DNA of 64,000 nucleotides, taken from NCBI GenBank assembly GCA_030762895.1, contig CM061068.1, positions 80,935,228-80,999,227 of the forward strand. The letters are read 5' to 3'. Under the pieces are notes generated by a model that saw only the letters and a program-made list of their open reading frames with translations, made no database searches and was not told where the DNA came from. This stretch comes from Sophora flavescens. Its lineage: Eukaryota; Streptophyta; Magnoliopsida; Fabales; Fabaceae. The position numbers and the translations under genes are program-made. Shown here piece by piece: positions 10,683-23,200 of the stretch. How positions within the stretch are numbered: the stretch's first letter is position 1; the number at the start of each line of letters is the position of its first letter.

Positions 10683-12692
10683 GGGTCTTAAAAAAATAAA
10701 TTTACATAAGAATTTGTGTATTTTATACTTTCAAAACTGAAATGCTTAGTTTTCCCATAAATAGTTTCTACTTTTAGATTTCTTAACCTGTATAAAGTTG
10801 CACATGATAAAAAACTCTAAATACTATTATCATGAGTAAAAGTTGATTAGCTGTACCAATGGCCTATTGGGTATTGTGACATGTCCTTGGACAAAGTAAA
10901 GATGTCCAATTTTTGACTATTCTTTGATGGAGATATAGAGGGAAACTTAAAGACAGAGGATAGGTTGCTTCCAGGAAGTAACATGATAGATAATATATCA
11001 GCTATACACAAAGGAAATTAAGGTTACTTAATTACATCACCTTTTGTCTTTGGACTCTTATTTGTTATGTTGGAGTTAGGAGCCCATGCTCTCGGTCAGA
11101 GAAATGTGTTCCAGACCATTTGAAAATACAATGTCATTATTTTTGTTATTAGATTTGACATTCAGATGATATCATACTTATATATTTATATAATACATTA
11201 ATTAATTTTCAATTATATAAATAAGCAGTAATTAATATTTCCCCACACTTACGTCAAGTCCAAGTATCTCAATAGGTATCAAATCTCATAATACTAAACT
11301 TTTTCCTTGAAAGTATATTAAGATATGTTTTCTCACCCCACCAACCCTTATCTTGTTCATTGTTTCTCACCTGTTGTACAAGCCATGACCGTATAAGATA
11401 CTTCAAATGACTTAGTTACACATATATATAATAGGCATACAATTGACACAGCTAGCATAGAAGAACTACCTATGAATCTCATCTAAAATTGTTATTTTCA
11501 CATCTCATAGTACACATTTCTCACACTTGAAAGTATCTTTAAAAAGTTAGATTATAAATGTATAAAGAACGGTGGCTTCTAGGGTGAGGGAGTTATTAAG
11601 TCCCTCATCTATAAGGGAGTATTCATAACCATTAGATATAATATTTAAATGAATGATTGTGATAAGTTTAGGGCCAGAACTTCAAGTTATTCCAAATTGA
11701 GGGATTAAACTATTGTGATAATTTGTGAATGGTTGTGATAAAACTATCATTTAATTACATTTATAGGTTATTCCATTATAAAACTTCATGTTTCTCCTTG
11801 ATTAAAATTGTTAAATATAAGATGATGTATATATAAGTATTATATGACAGAATCATAATGTATGATAAAAAAAAAGTAAGATTAACTATAATTAAACAAT
11901 AAAATTATATAAATATAAACAATATTTACATAAATGTGTAGAATTGTATAGAAATTGTTTGTTGAACATTAAGATAGAGATATATACCATATATTATTTT
12001 TATGTATTTCTATAGTACGTTATAAGAAAAAAGTACGGAAAAGATAAAAATAAGCATATACTAATAAGATATAATGTTCAAAATATAATATCGAAAGTAT
12101 ACTTGAGTTAGCACATCTGGTTAAACTTTATGCTCATTTACTATGACTTACGTTTGATTATCATAATTCTTATGGACAGACGATATGTAAATTTTACTTT
12201 AAATCCTGGTTGAGATTGGTGTTTTTTCTTGGCTATGTATAGAAGCGTGTTTTCTCTTAATCTAAATGTTTTCTGTACACAAAAAATACAATATTGAAAT
12301 ATAATTTTTTAATGTTTTTTATTTTCTATCCCACCTTTGCTTCTTTGGAGCATATTTAACTCAAACTGGTACATACCTGGTCAAACATCAATTTCTGGCT
12401 TGAGAGAAAATAAACGCAGTGGTGGAAGGGAAATCTGACTTGGTATAATGCGCAATTTATCTGAAAAACAATTGACTAAACTATAATTTCTTCCTTTTCT
12501 TTTTTCAGCTTGGTTATTGACTCTTTGGCAAGTTCAAAACATGCGAAAATACCATCACCAATTGATGTTCACATTGCCATTTCTGAGGGGGCAGTGCAAA
12601 GTAGCATTCACGTATTTGAGAAATTTATCAGCAACCTGCAGAGATTATGGTCTCTTTCAGGAGAAAAAAAATAGAATAGGGATTAGCTTGGC
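10683..12692. other. AT-rich intergenic region, nothing recognised
   Basis: No coding sequence, RNA gene or element with clear ends was found. The short open frame at 12517-12759 has no family features. Confidence 0.4.
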
Positions 12693-12693
12693 C

Positions 12694-13072
12694 GATGTTT
12701 GGTTCAAAAGAGGGAAGGAGAAGGAAGATGAAGATATTTTAATTAAATATTTTATTTGATTGAGAGGAAGGAAGAGTAAACAGCATCATTCCTATTTAGT
12801 TCAAGAGGGAGAGATTTTTAAAAACTAATTTACTTTAGTATTTTTATAATTTTGGGTTTCAAGATATAAGTAGAGACAATTTAGTCAATATATTTAAAAT
12901 GTTTTAAAATCTCTTCACTTCAAATTCCTCGATATTGGATGGAGGGCAAAAATTATTTAAGAAGGATTTTGCGCCACTACATTCTCCTTTATTCCCATCC
13001 AAAAAATTGAAGCAAACAAGAAAAAATTATAAAATTTCTCTCTCTTCACCATTTCCCCTCAACCAAACATTT
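12694..13072. mobile_element. Possible MITE with GATGTTTGGTT termini
   Basis: GATGTTTGGTTCAAAAGAGGG at the left is roughly mirrored by inverted CCCCTCAACCAAACATT at the right. The spacer of about 350 bp holds other partly inverted AT-rich blocks. No clear target duplication was seen, so the call is tentative. Confidence 0.35.
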
Positions 13073-14036
13073 ATAGTAAATCTTACTTGAAATGTATTGG
13101 ACAAGAGATTATGCCAATGAACTCTTCAAAGATTAGACAAATAAAAAGAAAATCACTTTATGGTACATTATTTAAGTGAATTGTTAAGTATTTATTAAAA
13201 ATTAATTTATCATAAATATTTTAATTTTTATTAAGAATAATTAATACTCCAATAAAATGTTTAATAGGTATCATTTCCACAACAAAATAGATATCATAAA
13301 AATACATGGAAAAGATATAGCATTGTTGATTTAACATATACCATCCTTTAGGCATTATATGATATTTTAGTTTATTTTTATAAAAGATTCCATTTGAGGT
13401 GGTTTTGATTGTCTGTTTTTATGTCTATTTGTTTACATCTTGATTCACGAAGCCGTCTAATATGCTTCTTTTTGGGAGGTCAGGAAGGAAGAGAAGAAGA
13501 AAAGTAAAAGTAAAAATAATTATAAAATCATAACATAAAACTACACTATCCCTTGAATTGTCTATTTTCTACTGTAGAAAATGTCACCAAAAGTGTTACT
13601 GATGTCACTCAATATCATCGCTAAACGAATTATTTCAACTTTCTGCTATGGTGACATGATATATGGACTCATTCATGAACCCATCCAAGGAGTAATAACA
13701 AATTTCCAAAGTCAAATTTCCTTGCTCATCAAACCAAACCATACCATTGCTTTTGACAGTGATGATGAGTAATGATTCAAACAACTTCACTCTTCACAAT
13801 GAAAAGAAAAAATTCTTCTCAAAGTGGATACCATATGCCCAACACCATGTTTCATCACTAATAACCAACTTGCAGACTAATAACAAACTTAATGACTCTA
13901 TAATAGTGATTTAACAAACACTACACACTAATTATACTCTAAATATGGCGATGATAGCTACAAAGGTTGCATCAAGCTATACCAAATGCAAATTCTAAGC
14001 ATATGAAAAACAACCGGTAAAAGTATAAGGAAATAA
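13073..14036. other. Intergenic region, nothing recognised
   Basis: AT-rich sequence without a supported gene. An open frame at 13581-13772 (63 aa) lacks recognisable features. The last 18 bases (14019-14036) are the left target duplication of the adjacent SINE. Confidence 0.4.
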
Positions 14037-14239
14037 CCAACATATGGTTGAATGGTTGATTCAAGTGGTAATGGACTTTGGCATCTTAAGCAAGTGGTTA
14101 GGGTTCGAATCATAACTCTTGTGTATGGAGAAAACCTGGTTGGGAGAGGAAACCTTTTATGCCCAATAGGTTTCCCGACAGAGATTAGTCACTGCTAATG
14201 GTGGTGAATACTTCATACATATGTCATGGTTACAAAAAA
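14037..14239 (+). mobile_element. tRNA-derived SINE with 18-bp target duplication
   Basis: About 203 bp. The 5' head contains pol III promoter-like boxes: box A around 14056-14068 (TTGATTCAAGTGG) and box B at 14102-14111 (GGTTCGAATC). The 3' end is a short A-run after CATGGTTAC. It is flanked by the perfect direct repeat AAAAGTATAAGGAAATAA at 14019-14036 and 14240-14257. Box spacing and A-tail fit plant tRNA-derived SINEs. The perfect duplication suggests relatively recent insertion. Confidence 0.85.
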
Positions 14240-14864
14240 AAAAGTATAAGGAAATAAATATTACACTCTTGGGCTAAAAGATACCCAAAAGTAAAAGGCA
14301 TATTACCCCAACTCATTTGGATGGTTTTGGATATAGAAATAAGAGGTTTCTTGTTTGAGTGTTGTTTTTTACACCACAAATATCTCTAATAGGCTATTAC
14401 ACTAAAAAAAATTTAAAAAATATCCAATATCCCCAAAATGTCCCCAACACCACCACCTATATTTTGAAGGAAAAAAAAAAAAAATTACTCCACTTCCATC
14501 TTCTTCCTCTTTCCCTCTTCTCCCTCCTCACCCCTATAGATAGTCGTTGTCGCATTGGTTGAATGGATATCATATTCAAGCACAAAGTACAACAAATGCC
14601 ACCTCTTGGTATAGAACATTGCAAATACTTAATATCACTATCTATATTAACTTCGCCAGCAGGTGTCATTGGCACATGTATTGAATTGTTCCGGTACTCA
14701 AAGGACAAAGAAATATTGGAATACGGTTAATTTCTGTCTGGTATTCCATAAAGTAATTACCGGAAGTATGTTTCTGGTAGGTAAGGAAAACTAAAAGTGT
14801 AACAGATTTTAAATTACAGCATGTAAAATACAATATTGGTGCAAAGGGAGGGAAAATGATAAAG

Positions 14865-16623
14865 AATCTAGATTGTCTCGAGCAAGGTGTCTCCAGCAGA
14901 GATCTGAGTCGTTCATTTAATCTAACAGTCCAAAATAAATCAATATTTTAAAATTCAAATGTTACGAAAATGGTTCCTCCGTCAGGATTCCGTCCAAACA
15001 GTAATGGAGGTTGGTGATGTCGGGGTCAGAGCTGTTTTATGTGGGTTTCTTGGAGAAAAACTATTTTTAAACTTGGAGTAAAACTTAGGGTTTTTCTTCT
15101 TCGATCGTGACTGTGTGTGGGGCTAGGGTTCTTCACTTTGTCTTCGATTCTCTGTCTGCGAAACTTACGAGAGTACACCACCTACACATTCTCAATTTGT
15201 TGAAAACCAGAGCCCCTAACAACAGAACCCCAAACAGCACCTACACATTCTCTAATTTTTGAACTACAGAACCCCTGTATTTCTGAGAAAATTACAAATC
15301 AATGAGACCCCTCATCATACAGAAAAAAATCAAGCTCATTGATATCTCTAAGCATTGAGCCCCATTCTTCTATGCCCCTCCTTGTGTATATGCGTTTGTT
15401 TTTTTGTCAAAATGCTCCCTCATTCTTCTCTGCTCCGTCAATCTGTATCATAAATCAAGGAACCACGATGGTAGTGGAAGCTGGGTTTCTGCGTCTCCGC
15501 CGACATGGGTTTCTGCTTCTCGGCAGGCATGGATTTCTGTCTCCACCGGTATGGGTTTTCCATCCATGGTGGTCGAAGCTCGAAGACGATGATAATGAAG
15601 GAATAAGCACGAAGAAGAAGACGCGATTGTGGCCCTACAAGGAAGAAGCTTGAAGACGATAAAGGGAGGAAACCCACATGGGAACGCGACTAGACTTCTG
15701 TGGTTCTTTATCCAAAGACCAAAGTTACCTTTTTTTTATTTCTTATTTTTTAAAAATAATATCTAATATTATTTAAAATATTAGTTGGCAGTATAAGTCA
15801 CCAACCTTCATTACTGTTTGGACAGAATCCTGACGGAGGGACCATTTTCGCAACATTTCAATTTTAAGAGGACCAAATTCGCAAAAAAAAAACAATTGGG
15901 AGACCATTTTCGCCAAATTGAAAAAACTGGGACCAAAACTACAATTTAGCCCAAAAAAAAAATATATCATAAAATCTCCCAACCCAAAAGCCCAAACCCG
16001 TTTCAGATCTCTCTTCAACCTCGCGTCGCCGTTCTCCTCCTTTGCTGCGTTTCAACACTGTCTATGATGAGCATTGAGTATCTCTCTTCAACCTCACCAC
16101 CACATGCCACATCTGTAGTCTTACCGCATTTCAACACGTCTCTGCTGTTACTCCCTTGATTTGTGTCCTCTATGCCACATTCTAATAATAAATTAAAGAA
16201 ATCATATATTGACACTTGACAGAGTAAGCATTGAGAGTGGAAATGGGGGATTACAAGCATAAGAACCATGACTGGAGCCAATCGTACCTACTGAAGTCAT
16301 GAGTATTGATACTTAGATGGAGCACTGCTCTCTATTGGTAAGTTTGACTAAGGGGTAGAAACGGGAGAGACCGCGCGGCGAGGGATAAGGAGGAGAACGG
16401 CGGCGCGAGGGAGGCTCACTGTTTCCGACGGCGGCTTGCCCTCGCCGGCAGTAGCATTTGGTGGTGAGGTTGGAGAGTATCTGAAACGGGTTTGGGTTTT
16501 TGGGATTTTTGAAAAATTTATGATTTTTTTAATGTTTAAAATATTGATTTATTTCGGACAGTTAGATTAAATGAATGTCTCATATCTGTGATGGAGACAC
16601 CTTGCCGGAGACAATCCAAATAT
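14865..16623. mobile_element. Middle MULE-like TIR element (nest level 2)
   Basis: Flanked by AATGATAAAG at 14855-14864 and 16624-16633 (9-10 bp duplication). The terminal inverted repeats share GATTGTCTC, AAGGTGTCTCCA, TTCATTTAATCTAAC and AATAAATCAATATTTTA (14871-14952 versus 16540-16617 inverted). The left repeat is interrupted by the inner element. It resumes at about 15960-16020 (CCCAAACCCGTTTCAGAT), matching the inverted sequence at 16465-16540. The interior holds CG-rich non-coding sequence at 16360-16460. Confidence 0.75.
14951..15952. mobile_element. Inner MULE-like element (nest level 3), left end truncated
   Basis: The right terminus inverted reads GGGCTAAATTGTAGTTTTGG, the typical TTTTGGTCCC-type MULE end. 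Left (about 14953-15024) and right (about 15795-15880) share long inverted similarity around CCTCCGTCAGGATTC and CCAAACAGTAATG. The left copy starts within the inverted repeat, so about 85 terminal bases are missing. It lies inside the left terminal repeat of the middle element. No transposase is visible. Confidence 0.65.
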
Positions 16624-17347
16624 AATGATAAAGGATTGGTACAATCGTGCAAAGGAAAAAGCTATTCAAAGGGAAATAATGAAAAAGAGGAACAATAACC
16701 TATCATAGGAAGTTATTGAATGGGTAGAGCTGAGAAGGGAGAAGAGAGAAAGAGGAAGAAGATGGGAGTGGTGTATTTTTCACAATATAGGTATGGTGTA
16801 TCAAAATTGTGGTGTAAAAAGCAAGACCCTTCTTGTTTTGACCTCCACTTGACATTTGTTCTTTAAGCCATTATCACAAGTCGTTTGGGATTATTTAGTT
16901 TGAGACATGGACCATGTGGAAATAGGCTTCTTAAACTTTAATTAGATATAAAATCCATGAAAAATAGTTTACTGTGGTCTATTTATTATTTTCTATATTT
17001 AGAGATTCTCTTTGATCGCCTTTTTATCCCCAAATTTGCTATTGCATGTGCCAACAATGCTATAGACATAAATTTATATAGCTTTTACTGTATGGTTGCA
17101 ATTAGACCTATCTTAATTTGTGCAATATAGTTTAATTTTGTCACTAACACAGGTGAAAGATGTGTAGAAGTGATTTGTTGCTAGCATTTTTCCATGTGTG
17201 GTAATAAAACCTAATCATCTCGGATAATTGGCTCATAATTAACTGGAATTCTTGTTCTAAAAATTGCAGTGGTTTCACAACTTCTAAGTTTAAAGAACTT
17301 TAATTCATAGCTGCCAAGATCAACAACCTTAGAAATAAAAGAGAGAG

Positions 17348-19386
17348 ATGAGAGAGAAAGCGAGAATGAGATTTCGAGAGCGCGAGAGAGGTCAAACTGG
17401 ATGGAGGGCTTTGGACTCACAAGGAAGACTCACCCATGTTCATCTGGATCAAAAGTCCTACTACAAAGGATCAACCTCTTTCTACTTCACTAATTTTTCG
17501 AAAGAGTTAGAATACGAGGAGCTCTGGAAAATCTTCTGTAAATAGGGTAGGGTGATAGACATCTTTATCCCCTCAAAAAGAGACAAGTTTGGGAAAGTGT
17601 TAGGATTTGTAAGGTACCTGGACATACATAATCCAAGAGAACTTGAGGTAAGATTAGACTCCCTTTGGATAGGTACGTACAAACTCAGGGTCAACATCCC
17701 TGCTTTTGAAAGGGGAAGAAACGAGTCTAATAGGAAACAACAAGGAGCATTCAATGAAGACGAATTCAAGACTAGGTACGAGATTGGTGGGAGGAGTTAT
17801 GTGCATGCAGTAGTGGATGGGACTAAACAACAACATGCCCCTAATATCAGACGTAATAAGATTGGAAGTAACAACTATAAAGCAGCTGGTTGAAATGGTT
17901 TGGAGTTTAAGGTCGGTGAGGAGGAGATGTTTTGGCTAAAAGACTGTTGTGTAGGTACTGCATTGAACCTTGAAGGCATCTTATGTGAAGAGAAGAAGTT
18001 TCGATTGGAATCGCTTTTATCAGTTTCTTTGACCCGGATGGGGGGCAATCTGGTTTTGATTAAGGCACTAGAAGATGATAATCTGGAAGCAACACTGAAA
18101 GAAAATGAGAAGGAGATATCCAAATGGTTCACCGATATCAGTTGTTGGACTCCAGACTTGGTGGCTACAGAAATAGCGGCTTGGTTGAGGGTGGTGGGAG
18201 CTCCAGCACATGTGTGGGGGGAGGAGTTCTTCAGGACGGTAGCACAACTACAAAATGTCTACATAGTCATGGACGACTCAACAAATGAGCGATCAAGGCT
18301 GGATTTCGGTAGAATCCTGATTGCAACATCAGTGGTCATCATAAACAAAATAGTTCAAGTGAAAATCAATGAGGTGATTTACTCCATCAGGCTGCAGGAG
18401 GAATCATTTGGGGTCTCTTATAATTAGGGGTGGCAAAACGGGTTGAGTCCGATGGGCCAACCCGGCACTTTTCGGTGGGGCGGTGTAGGGATTTCGACCC
18501 ACCAACCCGCCCCCGCCACAACCCACCATGAAAACGGAGCGGGGCGGGTTGGCCCGTCGGGTTGCCTTTTTTTTTTAGTTCTCATTTTTTTTAGCCTTTT
18601 AAGTTTTAATATTAGTCATGGTTTTCATAGTTACTACATGAGTACATGGTGATTGTTAGAAAAATGGTGCCATGTATATTTTTATTCATTAAAAAAGGTT
18701 CAAAATACTATACTACCATGCATATACTAAAATATTTATATCTCTATCATGTGAAAGTCCAGTTTTGTCCATATAGAGACTCACAACCATGCATATGTTG
18801 GATATCTTAGTATTTGGATTCTAGTTTGTATACCTCCTATTCTTTCGTCAAAGTTGATTTTGAAGACAAGATAACTAAGCTAGAGAAATTTCAATATAAG
18901 AAAATGGCTACATGATCACAACAATTACTAAGTGAGATATAGTAATATCTTATGCATGTGTTAAACAATGGGAAAACAAATACAAAGATTGATTTTTGCT
19001 TGGTGCATGCATTAAGATTGTATAATGTAGGTTCTCATAATTAAACAAGTAAGTCTTTGTATTGATAATTTTTCATTAATTTAGATTATTTTCAAGTGGA
19101 AACATGATTATTTTAAAGATAATTTAAATAATTAACTATTTAATTTGTTTTTTTGTTTTTTTTTTTAAAAATGGCCGGCCAACCCGCCAACCCGGGCCGG
19201 GGGTAGATTTTCAACCCGCACCGCCCCGTTTTAGGCGGATTGACGGTGGGGCGGGGCGAGACGGGTTGACCTGCTTTGCCACCCCTACTTATAACAGAGT
19301 CTCTACAGATTGGAGATACCACGTATCAGAGGGGTCTTCATCTGACGAGGAAGGTTCGCTGGAAAATAGCTTGCAAATGGTATCGT
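17348..19386 (+). pseudogene. LINE ORF1 (RRM-type), stops and hAT insertion
   Basis: ORF1-type nucleic-acid-binding protein of plant L1 elements. After a basic Arg/Glu-rich start, an RRM-like domain runs from TSFYFTNF (about 17471) to KVLGFVRY (about 17597), the RNP2- and RNP1-like strands. A DUF4283-like part follows (LVLIKALEDD, WLRVVGAPAHVW, 18050-18215). A TAG stop at 17543-17545 and a TGA near 17891 interrupt one reading frame. That frame otherwise continues to the hAT insertion at 18425 and resumes in frame after it (19293 on) to a TAA at about 19384-19386. No zinc knuckle was identified. Confidence 0.75.
18425..19287. mobile_element. hAT-type non-autonomous element inside LINE ORF1
   Basis: An 863-bp element with ends TAGGGGTGGCAAAACGGG and (inverted) TAGGGGTGGCAAAGCAGG. 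The TAGGGGTGGCAAA terminus is characteristic of plant hAT elements. The flanks CTTATAAT (18417-18424) and CTTATAAC (19288-19295) are an 8-bp duplication with one mismatch. GC-rich subterminal regions hold repeated CAACCCGCC-type motifs, and the middle is AT-rich. No transposase was seen. Confidence 0.85.
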
Positions 19387-20298
19387 AAACGGTGTTCACG
19401 GCGAAGCCAGGGGAGGCTAAACCGGGAAATTTAAAATCCGTTGTTTGGTAGGTTCACGTCGACGAATGTAGCTGTAAAGTAGGGAGCTCAAGGAAAAGGG
19501 CCTGACACTTTAGGAAAATGTTGAGTCAGAAGGTGGTGAGGGGGTGTTATGTACGAGTGATGTAGAAAACGCGGGCGTGGTGTGAAAAGGCCCAACAGAA
19601 ATTGAGGAGGATTTGGGTTGCAAAATAAACGGGTCAGGTAATACGGCTAACTCCAAATTGGATGTGGCTGATACAGTGAGCCCAACTAAGGGTCTTGTCT
19701 AGCAGGGGAATGGGCCGTTTTGATGATGGGCATTTGGGTGTGAATGGGAATCAGGCCGGTGTTCATATAAGATCATTGAAGGGTGATATAGTTGACCAAG
19801 ATACAAGTTCTGAAGTGGACCAAGTATCTGACGATATTCAACAATTCGGGGGACTCGGGTTCATTGTGAGATCCAGAGGCAAAAGGAAAGAGACCTTTAA
19901 AGGTAGGATGGTGCTTTAAAGAATCTGTCGGTAACTCTGGTGGTTCTACACAACAAACTGTCAGTGGAACGGGATTCCTAGGGGTAAGAGGCCACGTTCC
20001 ATGCTTCATCATCAATATCTATTCACCATGTTCATTAGCTGGGAAGAGGACTCTTTCGGAGGAGCTGAGAATTTTTAAGTCCAACAATTTAGCTTTGCCT
20101 TGGTGTGTTGTAGGTGACTTCAACGCCACCAGATGTGCAGAGGAGAGGAAAGGACCTTCAAATCTCTCTTCATTCACAGAAATGGGTGAATTCAATGATT
20201 TTATTGAGGATATGGATCTGAATGATCTTCCCTTCACTGCTAGGAAGTATACTTGGCACAGAGCAAACGTAGTTCTATGAGTAGGCTTAATAGATTTC
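19387..20298 (+). pseudogene. LINE ORF1 tail and truncated apurinic-type endonuclease
   Basis: From about 19970 the translation resembles the exonuclease-endonuclease-phosphatase domain of L1 ORF2. It shows GFLGVRGH, then IINIYSPCS, then VVGDFNATR with the catalytic Asp-Phe-Asn (about 20110-20130), then FNDFIEDMDLNDLPF and YTWHR at about 20250. The usual N-terminal SWNCRG and ETK blocks are absent, so the first 80-100 residues appear deleted. The domain is cut at about 20299 by the long LTR, and its continuation (SVSDHCAIV) appears right after that insertion at about 25000. Confidence 0.7.
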
Positions 20299-23200
20299 TA
20301 ACACCTTGAGCAACTCGATGGCTAAGTGATAGGCGTGACACTTTTCTCGGACGCTACATCGTAAGTGACATTTTAAGATCGAAAACTAGGTTAATTAAAA
20401 TTGGCTATAAAAGAATAGGGTAATTTTTTTTTTCTTTTCGTGAGTCGTAAATATAACTATTTTGTTTTAAATGAATGGACAATCAAATATTCCATTATCA
20501 CAATTAGGGTCATGAGTTCGAAAATCGTTTACATAATACCCAACCCGACTCATAAACATAAATCATAGAATGTACAGACTCAACATAAAGATGTGGAGAC
20601 GTAGCTCCTAAAAAATAAGATACTTGGAGTCGCAGCTCCATAGACAGTTATATTAACTCCCAAACATAACCAGCTGACCAAACTAAAATAGAAAAGACAA
20701 TCATTTCCCATACATCGTAAGAAAGACAAACCCAACTGACGAGATCTAGTGAAAACTTGATTAGAGTCTACTACCGAAAAGACACTGCTAGAGCTACTAC
20801 AATAGTAACTCTCGAACTAAGCCATTTCCTCTTCCAAGAGTTAAACTTGATCTACGAACTATCGATAGTTTGGAAGACGTCCAATAGAAACTCAAACATA
20901 ACGTACACATACTCGAACCTCAATCTCTATGATGCGTTGGTCAAGCGACATCTTGACTTCTCAAACTTCTCAAAAGAATACAGAATGCACATAGCCAGCC
21001 GACATAGGCAATATAAAAATAAGGAGGTGAGATTTCCATTTATCTTACACATAAGCCAGACATGAAGTGGTACGACTCTCAGGTACGTACAATTAACAAT
21101 TATCAATCATATCTACACTCATAACAAAACAATAATGTTTCATATAAACATAACCACATCACCGCGTTTTCCTAGATAGAAGACATCTAAGACTTGAGGA
21201 GTGATCTCTGAATTCCTATACCATGGTTTTACGAACAGTCGGAGAGAGTGATTCGGAGGATTGTTCCGGAGTCTACCAGCCTTGGATAATAAAGATTGCG
21301 TCGATAGAAGAGGGCGTGCACGTCATAGGCTTTTTCGAGGACATCCTACACTATCAGAAAACATGTAGTGTCTAGTCGAGTATGTCAGTGCATTGCAAGA
21401 TCACCACGCCACAGAGGAGCTACCGACTGGGCCTATGTGAGTATTTCATACCCCGACACCCCCTATGAATATGCAGGATTCGTCATTACGGAATTCGCAC
21501 CCGCATTAAAGTGTTAACTCTTCTCCTAGGCACAACGGCCTTACAGAACATAGTTTCACTATGTGTTTAGGTAAAATTGCCGGAAAATGCGTTCTTCTTG
21601 TCTTTCCATCGGATGACATCTTGATTACATCGGAATTCTTTCAACATGCTTTCTCAGATGCTAGATGTTCTTAACATAGAGTGGAAGTTCTCAAGTAACC
21701 TTTCATCTTTGTGTAAGGATATATTAAAACACTTTGTTTAAACATCCTAACGCATTATGAGATTGGAACACAAGTCCAATTATTTATTTCTCTGCACTTT
21801 TCTAATTGAGCCTTCTTCTTTGGCTTCCAAGAAAACAAATCATTCTGCGTTCGTTAAATTTTATGGAATATGGATAATGATTTATCCATACTTTATGACG
21901 TGAGGTGGAACACGACTTTAAAAGCTCGTCTTTAAAGACTAAAATCCTTTTGACTTAAAACCAAAACCTTTAGATAACATCAAATCAATTTTCAAGAATA
22001 ATTTCCATCAAAGATACATAGGTATCAGTTTCTCAAAACATTTTCTCGAAAAACCTTAAAAACGTTTAACGACGGTTTTACCGCTTTCTACCGCATTTAG
22101 GCCCAAAAGCCATACTTTTGAAAATATGGTTCTTAACCTCAAATATATTACTCTCCTAGGTTATAATATTCATATGAAAATGTTGAAACACTGATTTTAC
22201 ATCCCACTATCCATTTATACAAAGTTCCAAAAAATTTGACCGAGCGTCGTTAAGTTATAAATCGCGTAAATCATTTTTCAATGATTTTAAACTCTATTGG
22301 TCCAAAACTCATTTTGGAGTTTTAGATCAGTTTAATAAGCATGAAAAACAGTATCTAACTGTCCAACTTTAAATTTTTCGAAAATTGTAGTTTGGTCCCC
22401 AAACTTTCATTAATTACAAATATGTCCTTATTCACTTAAAACCTTATAACTCTTTATTTATAACTTCAAATCACACCAAATCAACTTCTATAAAAATATT
22501 TTTCAGTAACCATCAAATTTTACAGAAACTACATGTATGCCCCATATTTTACAATATTTGCAAAAATGTCCTTATTTACTAAAAAGCTTATATATTTTTA
22601 TGTATTAATCCAAATAATTTCAAATCAATTTCTATAGTTTTATATCTTTAAGGACTACAATCAGAGTACATAAAAAATATAATTTGCAGAATAACCCTTG
22701 AAATTCTTAGTATTTACATATTAGTCCTTAGATCTTTAAAAATTCATAACTTTCAATATAATCAACCAATTTTGGATCATTTAAAATAAGATATGGCAGT
22801 CCTTAAAAATAGGACAAACAGTTTATACTACCCTAAAGACAGTGTTGCAGACTTAGTGATTTTTCTTGGTTTTGTCATTCTTTGAAAACTTGAAATACTC
22901 ATAAGATTCCATGATTTTAATCCTTAATATTTTCATAACCTTTTTGTTCCACAACATGGCCGAACCATGAACAACACAAATGACTATTTTCTCTTCATCA
23001 ATCAATCTCCAAACATTATTCATGTATTCAAACACTAAATCATGACTTGATTATTTAACATATTCAACATATTATCTTTCAATGATTAAGTAAGCATATT
23101 AACCATTTTCTTTTAACTATCATGCATCAAAAAAACATATATATCATTTATCATGCTCACAACACAGTCACAACACAATCATTATACAAAGTCCTCTTAG

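Larger units (their letters stand above)
14357..16829. mobile_element. Outer MULE-like TIR element (nest level 1)
   Basis: The left end (GAGTGTTGTTTTTTACACCAC) and inverted right end (GGGTCTTGCTTTTTACACCAC) form long imperfect terminal repeats. They share a further block around CCATCTTCTTCCTCTTT (left about 14490-14535, right about 16730-16780). The 9-bp TTCTTGTTT flanks it at 14348-14356 and 16830-16838. The interior contains the next element. No transposase was seen. Confidence 0.7.

Noticed and set aside
13581..13772. 63-aa open frame in the 13.6-kb spacer
   Set aside because: No domain, no flanking exon and no promoter-like context. Length is expected by chance.
14056..14111. tRNA gene at the box A/box B motifs
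   Set aside because: No cloverleaf can be drawn through the region, and the unit has a SINE body, A-tail and target duplication.
15339..15677. Overlapping frames of about 80-100 aa on both strands
   Set aside because: Located inside the innermost MULE-like element, with no similarity to transposases and no codon-use support.
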